Below are positions 1 through 7,736 of a stretch of 64,000 bases of DNA, piece after piece. Location: positions 46,358 to 110,357 of the forward strand of contig CAZDQL010000008.1 of NCBI GenBank assembly GCA_964507325.1, given 5' to 3'. Below the pieces are notes generated by a model that was given only the letters and a program-made list of their open reading frames with translations, had not been told where the DNA came from and ran no database searches. A program made the translations under genes and the position numbers. Every line of letters starts with the position of its first letter. The stretch's first letter is position 1. This stretch comes from CAZDQL01 sp964507325 (lineage in GTDB: Bacteria; Planctomycetota; UBA1135; GCA-002686595).

Positions 1-791
1 AGCACCAGGACCGCCCCGTAGTCCTTGTGGTCCCATTTGTCGGGCAAACCGGCGATGGCGCGCTCGTGGAGGACTTTCTGGGACTCCATGCGCTTGGTGC
101 GCCGCTCCTTGGGCGTCCCCGTCGACATGTCCTTCAGGGTGATGCGTGTGGCGCCGTGGGTCCTGCCGGCCCCCGGCAGGAGCTCCCCGGAGCGCTCGAT
201 CAACTGGAAGGACTTGAGGCTGCGCTCCACCATCTTGCGCAGGGTCTTGTACTCCGATTCGAGCACCTCGCACTGCAATGCGAAGTCGATGTCGGGGGCG
301 TGGAAGACCCAGGTGATGATGCGCTTCGGCCCGGTGCGGGCCAGCTTCTCCACCTTGATCATGTACTTGGTGACCTTGACCCCCTTGAGCTTCACCTCCT
401 CCTTGTCGTCGACGAACCAGCCGCCACCCACGTAGGTCCGGTCGAGGAAGTCCTCGTAGTCCTTGTAGGGGTTGTGGAGGATGACCACGCGCTCCTGGCC
501 TTCCTTCTCCTCCTCGAGCCCGCGTTTCCTGAGGTTCTCGTGGATGAAGGCGATGCACAGGAATTCGGGGGTGTGCTCCATCGTCCACCCCAGGTCCGGG
601 TCGGTGTAGAAGTAGCTCTTGTCCGACACGTACTTGGAGGTCAGCCAGGTCTCGTCGGTCTGCAGGGCGATGCTGTTCCAACCCTTGGGCGGCTTGTACT
701 GGTAGCCGAAACGCTCATCCTTGTGCGTGTTCGCCGCAGCGGGGACAGCGACGAGTGCGAGGGCGGTGGCAGCGAGAGCCAGTCGCATCAT
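1..791 (-). CDS. Secreted protein of unknown function (3' end beyond the window)
   Basis: The reading frame is open from an ATG at 791 down to the left edge without a stop, so only the first ~263 residues are visible. A second ATG follows directly. An AGAGGAG ribosome site lies about 4 bases upstream. The N-terminus is a signal peptide: MMRL, then an Ala/Leu/Val-rich core ending VPAAANTH. The mature part begins FGYQYKPPKGWNSIAL, a pattern reminiscent of PsbP/DcrB-like domains ('the protein feels like x PPxGW'), and is rich in charged residues. A second segment after about residue 195 (TLKDMSTGTPKERRTK) looks linker-like. No catalytic motif is recognised. It is probably a periplasmic or cell-surface protein. 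The family assignment is a guess; the gene itself is well supported by start, signal peptide and codon use. Confidence 0.75.
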   Translation of the reverse strand, partial: MMRLALAATALALVAVPAAANTHKDERFGYQYKPPKGWNSIALQTDETWLTSKYVSDKSYFYTDPDLGWTMEHTPEFLCIAFIHENLRKRGLEEEKEGQERVVILHNPYKDYEDFLDRTYVGGGWFVDDKEEVKLKGVKVTKYMIKVEKLARTGPKRIITWVFHAPDIDFALQCEVLESEYKTLRKMVERSLKSFQLIERSGELLPGAGRTHGATRITLKDMSTGTPKERRTKRMESQKVLHERAIAGLPDKWDHKDYGAVLV

Positions 792-1134
792 GGTCTCCTC
801 TGATTGGGACGCTGGCGCCCACCCAGCCGGGGGCGGGGGGGCGCATCTCGGGGGCGCGTTGGTAGGCTGGGGTGTGGGTGCGCTCGAAGTGGATCCTACT
901 CCGAGACCCCACGCAGGGTACGGAATCGCGCTGGGGACCGACCCTGGGTGGTTCCATACGCCGCTGATGGGCCCATCCATGCCGGGTTCACGATAAAAAC
1001 GCGTGTGGATCCTCCCGGTTGCGGCAAAGGGGGGGAATCCCCGGTCCCCGTCGTTGAACCGGGCCACCACCCCCCCTAACCTCTGCATTCACCGGCGGCC
1101 CGGGGGGGAAGCCCGTTCGGTCCGCTCGGCCCTC
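792..1134. promoter_or_regulatory. Divergent intergenic region with a perfect palindrome
   Basis: These 343 bases separate two divergently transcribed genes and must hold promoters for both. A perfect 12-bp palindrome (GATGGGCCCATC) lies at 966-977 and could be an operator. A short A-rich stretch (GATAAAAA) follows at about 992-999. No convincing -35/-10 pair, RNA gene or small gene was found. Open frames that cross the region have no ribosome site and read antisense to, or out of frame with, the neighbouring genes. Confidence 0.25.
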
Positions 1135-1863
1135 ATGGCCAAGCGCAGGGAGAACATGCTCGAGGCCTTCAAGGCCTCGAGTGAGGAGCCGGCGGCTCAG
1201 AGCCAGCCCGTCGAGGGCGCCTCGACCGCCGCGGAGGGGGGGGGTCTCCGCGGAGCCACCCCAGGCCGTCCGGGGCCGGTATCCCGGCAGCGTCCGATCG
1301 GGGCCGGGCTCGAGCTGCCGATCGGCGCCGTGCCCTTCGTGGTGCTCCAGCTGGCCCTGATCGTGCTCGTCTTCTCGATCGGCTTCCTCTCCGGCCGGAA
1401 CTCCAGCCCGGTCCAAGCCGCGGGGCCCGCGACCGACGAGAGCGGGGATCCGGTCGAGCTCGATCCCCGCGGCCAGGGGCCGACGAAGCCCCGTGGCGAC
1501 GGAGGCGGAGGGAGCACCCCCGGTCCCGCCCGCCGGGACGGCGCCTCCCGCACCCCCGAGCTGACCGCCGCCGAGCGGGCCTTCCTCGACCCCGCCAACC
1601 GCCTCACGATCGCGGTCTTCAGCGCCGACGACAGCGAGTACGGCCTGCAACGGGCCACCGAGGTCCAGGAGCACCTGGTCGCCCGGGGCTTCCCGGCGGT
1701 GCCCCCGCGGCGCTGGAAGGGCACCGTGATGGTCTTCGTGGGGGCTTCGCCCACGAGTGCCGGGGTGCAGGACCTCCTGGAGCGGATCCGCGAGGTCCCC
1801 GGGCCCGACGGGGGGCAGATCTTCTGGGACGCCTACCTGGAGAACATCGACAAGTTCCGCTAG
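1135..1863 (+). CDS. Single-pass membrane protein with SPOR-like C-terminus
   Basis: The 242-residue protein starts MAKRRENMLEAFK. The frame extends upstream to 1003, but that part is Pro/Arg-rich and unlikely to be translated. One membrane segment (FVVLQLALIVLVFSIGFLSG, about residues 65-85) is followed by a long Pro/Gly/Arg-rich linker. The ~95-residue C-terminal domain begins 'RLTIAVFSADDSEYGLQRA'. A beta strand, a helix of the A..V..HL..RGF type, and a second strand (GTVMVFVGA) resemble the ferredoxin-like fold of SPOR domains, which bind denuded peptidoglycan glycan strands. The topology (short cytoplasmic N-terminus, one helix, linker, periplasmic domain) is the usual one for SPOR proteins such as FtsN. 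The SPOR reading is inference from pattern; a clear family motif is not visible. Confidence 0.6.
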   Translation: MAKRRENMLEAFKASSEEPAAQSQPVEGASTAAEGGGLRGATPGRPGPVSRQRPIGAGLELPIGAVPFVVLQLALIVLVFSIGFLSGRNSSPVQAAGPATDESGDPVELDPRGQGPTKPRGDGGGGSTPGPARRDGASRTPELTAAERAFLDPANRLTIAVFSADDSEYGLQRATEVQEHLVARGFPAVPPRRWKGTVMVFVGASPTSAGVQDLLERIREVPGPDGGQIFWDAYLENIDKFR

Positions 1864-1966
1864 TCCGCCGGACCGCGCTCCTCGCCAGCATTTCCTCCGC
1901 GGGGCCCTTCCCGGCCCGGCTCGCGATCCCTAAGATCTTTCGCCTTCCCCACGCGAGAGATCCGTC

Positions 1967-2218
1967 ATGTCGATCCATCCCAGCCTGCGCGGCGTCAACA
2001 CCCTGATCGGGGACCGCAGTGTCTTCACCCGCATCGAGCGTCTGCAGAAGCTGATGCACGACGGCAAGCTGAGCGAGGACGACTCCCCCTACGGCCTGCC
2101 CAAGGTGCGCACGCGCTTCAAGGTGAAGAGCAAGAAGAAGGCCAAGATCGAGGAGGGCACGACGGAAGAAACCCCCGCGGAGGAGTCCGGAGAAGCCGCC
2201 GACGAAGCGGCCGAGTAG
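1967..2218 (+). CDS. Small basic protein of the PVC superphylum (TIGR04137-like)
   Basis: This 83-residue protein begins MSIHPSLRGVNTLIGDRS, followed by a 'VFTRIERLQKL' helix and 'SPYGLPKVRTRF'. This is the conserved layout of the short basic protein annotated as TIGR04137 in Planctomycetes, Verrucomicrobia and Chlamydiae (MSIHxSL...R.VLTR.ER...L...G......V.GLPKV). A Lys-rich stretch (KVKSKKKAKIEE) follows. The family normally ends about here; in this copy an acidic Glu/Ala tail of about 25 residues is added. The role is unknown; an association with ribosomes or rRNA has been suggested from its small basic nature. It has a GAGAGA ribosome site and a candidate -10 (TAAGAT) near 1931. It is one of the strongest lineage markers in the window. 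Confidence 0.8.
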   Translation: MSIHPSLRGVNTLIGDRSVFTRIERLQKLMHDGKLSEDDSPYGLPKVRTRFKVKSKKKAKIEEGTTEETPAEESGEAADEAAE

Positions 2219-2219
2219 C

Positions 2220-2238
2220 GCCGGCGGCCGCCGCCGGC
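2220..2238 (+). terminator. GC-rich hairpin after the small basic protein gene
   Basis: One base after the stop codon, a 7-bp perfect inverted repeat (GCCGGCG / CGCCGGC) with a 5-base loop can fold into a very stable hairpin. No T-run follows, so it may be a pause or 3'-end protection element, or a Rho-independent terminator of the GC-rich type without U-tract. Confidence 0.35.
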
Positions 2239-2267
2239 CACCCGTCCCCGCGCCCAGGCACCCTCCC

Positions 2268-3095
2268 ATGGACGCGACCCAGACCCGTGCGATGGCCCCG
2301 GTGCTCGAGGTCTTCGCCTCGATCCAGGGGGAGGGGGCCTTCGCCGGCGAGCCCCAGGTGCTCCTGCGGCTGGCGGGCTGCCCCCTGCGCTGCGCGTGGT
2401 GCGACACCCCCGACTCCCGGCGGCTGGTGCCGGGCGCCTCGGCGCGCGTCGACACCGCCGACGGGCCGCGGCGGCGCCCCGGATGGGCCAATCCCTTCCA
2501 GGCCGCCTGCTGGGTGGGCGAGGCGGACCCGCGTGAGCCGCGCACCTTGAGCGTCACCGGAGGCGAGCCGTTGCTCTGGCCCGAGTTCCTGCTCGAGCTG
2601 TGCCGGCTGGTCAGGGGGCGCCGCCTGCACCTGGAGACGGGCGGCGGGCACCCCCGCACCTTGGAGCGGGTGATCGAGGCCTGCGACCACGTCAGCCTCG
2701 ACCTCAAGCTCCCCGCCGACCTGGGGCCCCCCGGGGAGGTCCCCCCCCAGGAGCTGGATGAGGGGCGAGTCGCGCCCACCGCCGAGCGCGCCCCGCGGGA
2801 CGAGGGGGAGTGGACCGCGGCGCGCCGCGCAGCCCTCTGCCTGCTCGCGGACCGGGACGCGGCGACCAAGTTGGTGGTCGCCGGGGGTCGCGGGCGGGCC
2901 GACTACACGCCGCTCCTGGAGGACCAGGCCCAGCGCGCCCCCCGCCTGCCCCTCTTCCTGCAACCCGTCACGCCCCAGGGGGGGGTCCAGTCCCCTTCCA
3001 CCGAGCTCCTGGTCGACGTCGCGGAGGACGCCCGGGACCTGGGGCTCGTCGTACGCGTCCTCCCCCAACTGCACCGCGCGCTCGGGGTACGCTGA
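2268..3095 (+). CDS. queE: 7-carboxy-7-deazaguanine synthase (radical SAM)
   Basis: QueE converts 6-carboxytetrahydropterin to 7-carboxy-7-deazaguanine, a step towards queuosine and other 7-deazaguanine nucleosides. The 275-residue protein has the family start (VLEVFASIQGEGAFAGEP, substrate-binding GEG) and the variant radical-SAM cluster CPLRCAWC, with Cys38, Cys42 and Cys45 as the CxxxCxxC iron-sulfur ligands. 'SVTGGEPLLWPE' (GGEP motif) and 'HLETGGGHP' follow, then 'VSLDLKLP' in the strand that lines the active site. Length is slightly above the usual 210-250. Relative to compact homologues there is extra sequence in the middle around 'RPGWANPFQAACWVGEAD' and in the second half. No other queuosine genes are nearby. 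The stop lies 13 bases before der. The assignment is secure at the family level; the exact function is inferred from family. Confidence 0.88.
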   Translation: MDATQTRAMAPVLEVFASIQGEGAFAGEPQVLLRLAGCPLRCAWCDTPDSRRLVPGASARVDTADGPRRRPGWANPFQAACWVGEADPREPRTLSVTGGEPLLWPEFLLELCRLVRGRRLHLETGGGHPRTLERVIEACDHVSLDLKLPADLGPPGEVPPQELDEGRVAPTAERAPRDEGEWTAARRAALCLLADRDAATKLVVAGGRGRADYTPLLEDQAQRAPRLPLFLQPVTPQGGVQSPSTELLVDVAEDARDLGLVVRVLPQLHRALGVR

Positions 3096-3108
3096 CCCCT
3101 CCGGAGTG

Positions 3109-4476
3109 ATGTCCACTTCCCCGCCCCGAGCCCTACCCCGCGTGGCCATCGTCGGCCGCCCCAACGTGGGCAAGTCCACCCTGCTCAACCGCCTGTGCGG
3201 GAGTCGGGTGGCGATCGTCGAGCCCACCGCCGGGGTGACCCGCGACCGGGTGGCGGTGCGCGCGCGGCTCACCGGGCCGGAGGGGCGCCGCTGGGTCGAG
3301 GTGATCGACACCGGCGGAATCGGCATCGTCGACCGGGACGACCTGGGGCCCCTGGTCGAGGAGCAGATCACCACCGCCCTGACCGCGGCCGAGCTGGTGC
3401 TCTTCGTGGTCGACGTGCGCGACGGCACGACCCCCCTCGACAGCCTGGTGGCGGAGCGCCTGCGCGGCTCGCCGGTGCCGGTCCTCCTGGTGGTCAACAA
3501 GACCGAAGGGCGCAGGCTGGAGTGGGAGGTGGACGAGTTCCGCCGCTTGGGCGTGGGCCAGGAGCTCTTCGCGATCAGCGCCCAGAACGGGGTCGGTCTG
3601 ACCGAGCTCGAAGCCGCCATCCTGGAGCGTCTACCCGGCGCGCCCGACGAGGACCCGAGCGGCGATCCGGTGCTGCGCATCGCCGTGGTCGGCCGGCGCA
3701 ACGCGGGCAAGTCCACCCTGATCAACCGCCTGGCGCGCGAGGAGCGCATGATCGTCTCGGAGACGGAGGGCACCACCCGCGACGCCGTGGACGTGGTCTT
3801 CGAGCGCGACGGCGAGCGCTTCATCGCCATCGACACCGCCGGGGTGCGCAAGCGGAGCAAGCAGGCGGACGCGATCGAGTTCTACTCCGAGGCGCGCAGC
3901 CGGCGCTCGGTGCGGCGCGCCGACGTGGTGTTGCTCATGATCGACGTGACCCGGCGCGTCTCCAGCCTGGAGAAGACGCTGGCCAAGTACGCCCTCGACC
4001 ACCACAAGCCGCTGATCCTGGCCGCCAACAAGTGGGACCTGGTGGCGGACCGCGATCCGGAGGAATTCCGCGAGTACCTGGACGCCCACCTGCCGGGGCT
4101 GGCCTTCGCGCCGCTCGCCTTCCTCTCCGCCGCGGATGGCACCAACGTCGAGGGGACCCTGGACCTCTGCCGCGAGCTCTTCCAGCAGGCGCGCCGGCGC
4201 GTGAGCACCGCGGAGCTGAACCGCGTGCTGGAGCGCGCCCTGGAGGCGCGCAGCCCCAGCAGCCGGGGCTACCGCGTCAAGGTGCGCTACGCCACCCAGG
4301 CGGCCGTGGCGCCCCCGACCTTCGTGCTCTTCGTCAACGACAAGCGCCTGATCGGCAAAGACTACCTGCGCTACCTGACCAACCGCCTGCGGGAGGAGCT
4401 ACCCTTCCCCGAGGTCCCGTTGCGCATCGTGTTGCGCGATCCGCGCACGCTTCCCCAAGAGGAGTCGACCCCATGA
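3109..4476 (+). CDS. der: Ribosome assembly GTPase Der (EngA)
   Basis: Der is the double-GTPase needed for maturation of the 50S ribosomal subunit. The start chosen (MSTSPPRALPRVAIVGRP) gives 455 residues, typical for the family; the same frame is open further upstream but overlaps queE. GTPase domain 1 has GRPNVGKST (G1), T..VTRD (G2), DTGG (G3) and NKTE at the G4 position, where most Der proteins have NKxD. GTPase domain 2 starts about residue 185 with GRRNAGKST, DTAGVRKR and a normal NKWD. The last ~80 residues form the KH-like domain (YRVKVRYATQ ... FVLFVNDKRLIGKDYLRYL). The ATG of the next gene overlaps the stop (ATGA), so the two are co-translated. The identity is certain; the G4 Glu is a real deviation in the read sequence. 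Confidence 0.95.
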   Translation: MSTSPPRALPRVAIVGRPNVGKSTLLNRLCGSRVAIVEPTAGVTRDRVAVRARLTGPEGRRWVEVIDTGGIGIVDRDDLGPLVEEQITTALTAAELVLFVVDVRDGTTPLDSLVAERLRGSPVPVLLVVNKTEGRRLEWEVDEFRRLGVGQELFAISAQNGVGLTELEAAILERLPGAPDEDPSGDPVLRIAVVGRRNAGKSTLINRLAREERMIVSETEGTTRDAVDVVFERDGERFIAIDTAGVRKRSKQADAIEFYSEARSRRSVRRADVVLLMIDVTRRVSSLEKTLAKYALDHHKPLILAANKWDLVADRDPEEFREYLDAHLPGLAFAPLAFLSAADGTNVEGTLDLCRELFQQARRRVSTAELNRVLERALEARSPSSRGYRVKVRYATQAAVAPPTFVLFVNDKRLIGKDYLRYLTNRLREELPFPEVPLRIVLRDPRTLPQEESTP

Positions 4477-4961
4477 GCCGCCCGTCCCCCGCGATCCTCC
4501 TGCTGCTCCTCCTGGCTCCGGGCTTGGGGGCCTGCTTCTCCAGTCGCCCCGATCCGATCTGGGTCGACACCCAGATCGAGAGCGTTTCGGAGAGCGTCGT
4601 CTACGAGGTCATCCACCTCTCCCTGCAGCGGGCCGGCTATCCGGTGGGGATCGGCGCCGACCGCGCCGCCCGCCAGGTGGTGACCGGCTGGCTGACGTCG
4701 GAGGCACCCTTCAAGGGCAAGGGCTACCGTCAGAAGGCGCACCTGACCTACGAGCCGTCGGGGGAGGGCTCCTACGACGTGAGCGTGCGCGTGGAGCGCG
4801 AGGTCAACCAGAGCCTGCGACCCCTCGATCCACGCCACGCGAAGTGGGAACCCGCGCCCGACAACGCGCGGGAGGCGACTCGCATCCTGCAGTACGTGCG
4901 CTCCTACTTGGGTGGTGGGCGCTTCGAGGTGGGACCGAGGCCGGGCAAGCGCTTCGACTAG
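4473..4961 (+). CDS. Putative outer or inner membrane lipoprotein
   Basis: The 162-residue product has a lipoprotein signal peptide: MSRPSPA, a run of six leucines, then the lipobox LGAC with Cys21 as the acylation site. The mature protein contains 'WVDTQIESVSESVVYEVIHLSLQRAGYPVG' and a stretch resembling a small alpha/beta fold ('QVVTGWLTSEAPFKGKGYRQ'), reminiscent of lipoproteins with a conserved 'asvdaVw.....aL...gf' start, but no family is recognised with confidence. The start codon overlaps the der stop by four bases. It is likely translated by coupling, although the link to Der is probably only positional. Confidence 0.75.
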   Translation: MSRPSPAILLLLLLAPGLGACFSSRPDPIWVDTQIESVSESVVYEVIHLSLQRAGYPVGIGADRAARQVVTGWLTSEAPFKGKGYRQKAHLTYEPSGEGSYDVSVRVEREVNQSLRPLDPRHAKWEPAPDNAREATRILQYVRSYLGGGRFEVGPRPGKRFD

Positions 4962-4992
4962 CCCGCCACAGGACGTGATGCGGCGTAGCGTG

Positions 4993-5040
4993 CCCCGGAA
5001 CGGGAATCGACCTCCACCACCAGGATCCCCCCTTCCGGGG
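4993..5040 (+). terminator. Long inverted repeat between lipoprotein and glycosyltransferase genes
   Basis: An 8-bp perfect inverted repeat (CCCCGGAA / TTCCGGGG) brackets 32 bases, within which GGGA and TCCC can extend the stem. It sits 30 bases after the lipoprotein stop and 120 before the next start, where a transcript boundary is expected. The rest of the 198-base gap is C-rich and shows nothing else. The minus-strand reading superficially resembles a tRNA T-arm but no tRNA can be folded. Confidence 0.35.
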
Positions 5041-5159
5041 TCGAAGGAAGGGCTGTCCCCACCCCGCGACCCCTCGCCCTCTCCCCCTCGCCCTCCGTTG
5101 TCTCCGCCGTACCGATCCTCGCCCCGCGTCTGCCGTAGCCGATCCGCGAAGGGGCCGGC

Positions 5160-6203
5160 GTGAAGCTCGATCTCCTGCTCGCGGCGGACGCCCGCGCGGA
5201 GGCCCGCCAGATCGCTCGCGCCTACGGCGCGGCACTCGCCGCGCTGTCCTTCGACGTCGACCTGCGGGGCACTTCTCCAGGGGAGCCGGCCCGGCCGGGG
5301 GTCGACCTGATCCACCTGCACCCCGGGCCCGCCACTTCGCCGGAGCTCCTCGACGCCCTGCCGCAGGGGAAGCCGCTGGTGCTCTTCCCCCACGATCCCG
5401 AGAGCCTGGGGATCGCGGGCCGCGGGGACGGAGGCTCGCTGCGCGGCCGGGCCTTCGCGGCTCGAGCCGCCCTGGTGGTGACCCCCAGCCGGCGCTCCCT
5501 GGTGCGGCTGCTCGACTCCGTCCCCCTGGCGGCGGGGCAGGGGCGCATCCTCTCCCCGGGAACCGCGCTGGAGCTGCCCGCCGGCACCCCCCGCCCCCGG
5601 GCGTGGTCGGGAGGGGAGGCGCTGGTGGTCCTGCTCCTCGGGGAGCGCTCGGAGGAGGCGGGCAGCCTGGACCTGGTGCGCGGCCTGGCCGCCGTCAGCG
5701 ACGGAGAGGTCGAGCTCCTCGCCGCGGGGCCCTCTCGGGGGCAGTTCGACCGCCGCCTGGTGCGGGAGGCGGGAGCGCTGCGCCTGGACCTGCGCCCACC
5801 CCTGGCCTCGGGGGAGCTGGCGGCCCTGGCCCAGCGGGCCCACGTCGCAGCCTTCCCCTCACGACGTGCCGAGAGCTACGCTCTGCCCGTCGACGACGCC
5901 CTGGCCCTGGGCCTCCCGGTCTGGGCTTCCGGCGGGGAGGTGGTTCTCGAGCGCGTGGATGGCAGCGCGATCACCCTCCTGCCCCGCGAGGAGCCCGGAG
6001 CCTGGACCGCCGAGGCGGAGGCGTGGATCGCCGACCCCGCCCTGTGCGCCGCGGCCCACGCCGTGCTGCCGGAGCGGGTCCCCACAGTCGCCGATGCGGC
6101 CGCGGTGCTCGGCCGCTGGTCCCAGGATCTACCCCCCAACCCGAGTGAGCGCCCAGCCGACCCCAGCCGACCCGGATCCCCTGCGGATCGACGCTCTGCC
6201 TAG
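5160..6203 (+). CDS. GT-B fold glycosyltransferase (family 4-like)
   Basis: The 347-residue protein starts with GTG after an AAGGGG ribosome site. It is organised like a GT-B enzyme: an N-terminal half with alternating strands and helices ('KLDLLLAADARAEARQIARAYG', 'VDLIHLHPGP' as in the 'DvvHvH' strand, 'KPLVLFPHDPES'), a linker, then a C-terminal nucleotide-sugar half ('ALVVLLLGERSEEAG', 'VELLAAGPSRG'). The signature 'ESYALPVDDALALGLPVWASG' is a variant of the E-x7-E donor-binding motif of GT4 enzymes. Here the second acid is Asp. It is shorter than most GT4 proteins and the catalytic residues are only partly conserved. It opens a run of four glycosyltransferase genes and overlaps the next by 59 bases. 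Donor and acceptor are unknown. Confidence 0.7.
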   Translation: MKLDLLLAADARAEARQIARAYGAALAALSFDVDLRGTSPGEPARPGVDLIHLHPGPATSPELLDALPQGKPLVLFPHDPESLGIAGRGDGGSLRGRAFAARAALVVTPSRRSLVRLLDSVPLAAGQGRILSPGTALELPAGTPRPRAWSGGEALVVLLLGERSEEAGSLDLVRGLAAVSDGEVELLAAGPSRGQFDRRLVREAGALRLDLRPPLASGELAALAQRAHVAAFPSRRAESYALPVDDALALGLPVWASGGEVVLERVDGSAITLLPREEPGAWTAEAEAWIADPALCAAAHAVLPERVPTVADAAAVLGRWSQDLPPNPSERPADPSRPGSPADRRSA

Positions 6204-7734
6204 ATCGGTGCTGGCGCTCGGCGCGCGCCCCGGGGACGTCATCGCGGGCTGCGGTGGGGCGCTCGCTCTGCACGCCCAGCGTGGCGACCGGGTGCGCGCG
6301 GTGGCCCTGGCCGCCGGGGCGGAGGAGCTCTGCGAAGCGGCGCAGGCGGAGCTGCGGGCGGCGGCGATGCCCCTCGGGGTCTCCGACGTCGCCTGCCTCC
6401 CCCAAGCGCCGGGGAGCCTGCTCGGGGACTTCGAGCTGGCGCAGCGCTGCCGCGAGCTCCTCGACGGGGCCGAGCTGGTGTACGCCCCCGCCCCGGGGGA
6501 TTCCGACGGCGACCGCCGGGCGCTGGCGGCCGCGGCGAGCGCGTTGGAGGGGGCGGGTGCGCGCCTGGCCTTCTACGCCCTGGACGCGGCTGCACCCGGA
6601 GCCCCCCTCGACGTCGGCGCGTTCCTGTCGAGCAAGGCCGAAGCCCTGGAGCGCCTCGGCGGCGACGCGCCGCAGCGCTTCGAGTTCGACCGCCTGCTCG
6701 CGCGGCGGGTGACGGGGGGGGAGTCCTCCGCCGCGGAGCTCCTGGATCTGCCCAGCGCCGGGTCCGCCCAGGCGGTGGTCGCAGCGGCGGAGCGCCGGCG
6801 TGCCGGCCGCGACCTGCCCCGCGCCACGGCGGTCATCTCCACCTGGAACAAGCTGGAGGACGTGCTCGCCAACCTGCGCGCCCTGGCAGCACAGACGCGC
6901 CCCTTCGACGACGTGGTGGTGGTGGACAACGCCAGCGACGACGGGACGGCGGACGCCATCCGCGCCGAGTTCCCCCGGGCGCGGCTGGTGGTCATGCCCC
7001 ACTCCCGCTACGGCGCCTGCGAGACCTTCAACATCGGCTTCGCCAGCGCGCGCACCGAGTTGACCGCGATCCTCGACGACGACGTCCTGCTCAGTCCGGG
7101 GTGGTTGGAGGGGGCCATCGACCGCCTGCTCGCCGAGCCGGAGAGCACCGCGGTGCTGTCGACCAAGGTGGTGGAGCCGGGGATGCCCGCCAGCTACCGC
7201 GACTCCCCGGAGGTCAACGACGAGCGCTACATGAGCACCTTCCGCGGCTGCGCGAGCCTGGCTCGCACCCACGCCCTGCGCGAGGCGGGAGGGTACGACG
7301 AGCGCCTATTCATCTACGGCAACGAGCGCGACCTGACCTGTCGCCTGCTGAACCTGGGCTACCGCGTGCTGCAGTACCCGGGGGTCGAGGTGTTCCACAA
7401 GACCCCCTTCGGCATCAAGATGGGCAAGCGCAGCCTCTTCTTCCACGCCCGCAACGCCTGGCTCGCCCAGCTCAAGTACGCGCCCCTGGGGGACCTCCTG
7501 CGCATGCCCTGGCTGGTCCTGACCAAGGTGCTCCTGCGCCCGAGCCAGAAGGAGTCGCAAGGCAGCGTGCACGACGCGACCGGCACGATCGGCATCTCCC
7601 GCTCCATTCGCGAGACACCGGGGGCGTGGTGGATCCTCTTCAAGGCCGCCGCCAGCGTGGCGTGGAACCTGCCCTACTGCCTGCGCCGCCGAGCGCCCTG
7701 CCGGGCGGACGACTTCGAGTTGCCGATCGAGTAG
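6145..7734 (+). CDS. Fusion: inactive PIG-L/LmbE deacetylase-like domain + GT2 glycosyltransferase
   Basis: Starting at GTG 6145 (MSAQPTPADPD), the protein has 529 residues. Another in-frame GTG at 6208 would begin directly at the domain. Residues about 22-210 follow the PIG-L/LmbE pattern of N-acetylglucosaminyl-type deacetylases (VLALGARPGDVIAGCGGALA ...), but the zinc motif AHPDD reads ARPGD, and the second motif, normally HPDH, reads DGDR in 'APGDSDGDRRALAAAAS'. All expected metal ligands are therefore lost. Residues about 230-450 are a GT2 domain: 'TAVISTWNKLEDVLANL', 'VVVVDNASDDGT', DxD-type 'ILDDDVLLSPGW' and 'ERDLTCRLLNLGYRVL'. The C-terminus is hydrophobic/Trp-rich and may lie on the membrane. 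Probably the dead domain binds sugar or scaffolds. The start overlaps the upstream gene and the next gene begins two bases after the stop. Confidence 0.75.
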   Translation: MSAQPTPADPDPLRIDALPRSVLALGARPGDVIAGCGGALALHAQRGDRVRAVALAAGAEELCEAAQAELRAAAMPLGVSDVACLPQAPGSLLGDFELAQRCRELLDGAELVYAPAPGDSDGDRRALAAAASALEGAGARLAFYALDAAAPGAPLDVGAFLSSKAEALERLGGDAPQRFEFDRLLARRVTGGESSAAELLDLPSAGSAQAVVAAAERRRAGRDLPRATAVISTWNKLEDVLANLRALAAQTRPFDDVVVVDNASDDGTADAIRAEFPRARLVVMPHSRYGACETFNIGFASARTELTAILDDDVLLSPGWLEGAIDRLLAEPESTAVLSTKVVEPGMPASYRDSPEVNDERYMSTFRGCASLARTHALREAGGYDERLFIYGNERDLTCRLLNLGYRVLQYPGVEVFHKTPFGIKMGKRSLFFHARNAWLAQLKYAPLGDLLRMPWLVLTKVLLRPSQKESQGSVHDATGTIGISRSIRETPGAWWILFKAAASVAWNLPYCLRRRAPCRADDFELPIE

Positions 7735-7736
7735 CC

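Noticed and set aside
1003..1134. N-terminal extension of the SPOR-like membrane protein
   Set aside because: The extra 44 residues are Pro/Arg-rich with no conserved pattern; the ATG at 1135 gives a normal cytoplasmic N-terminus.
4977..5050. tRNA-like T-arm on the minus strand (GGTCGATTCCCG)
   Set aside because: No matching acceptor, D-arm or anticodon arm can be folded; it is part of an inverted repeat.
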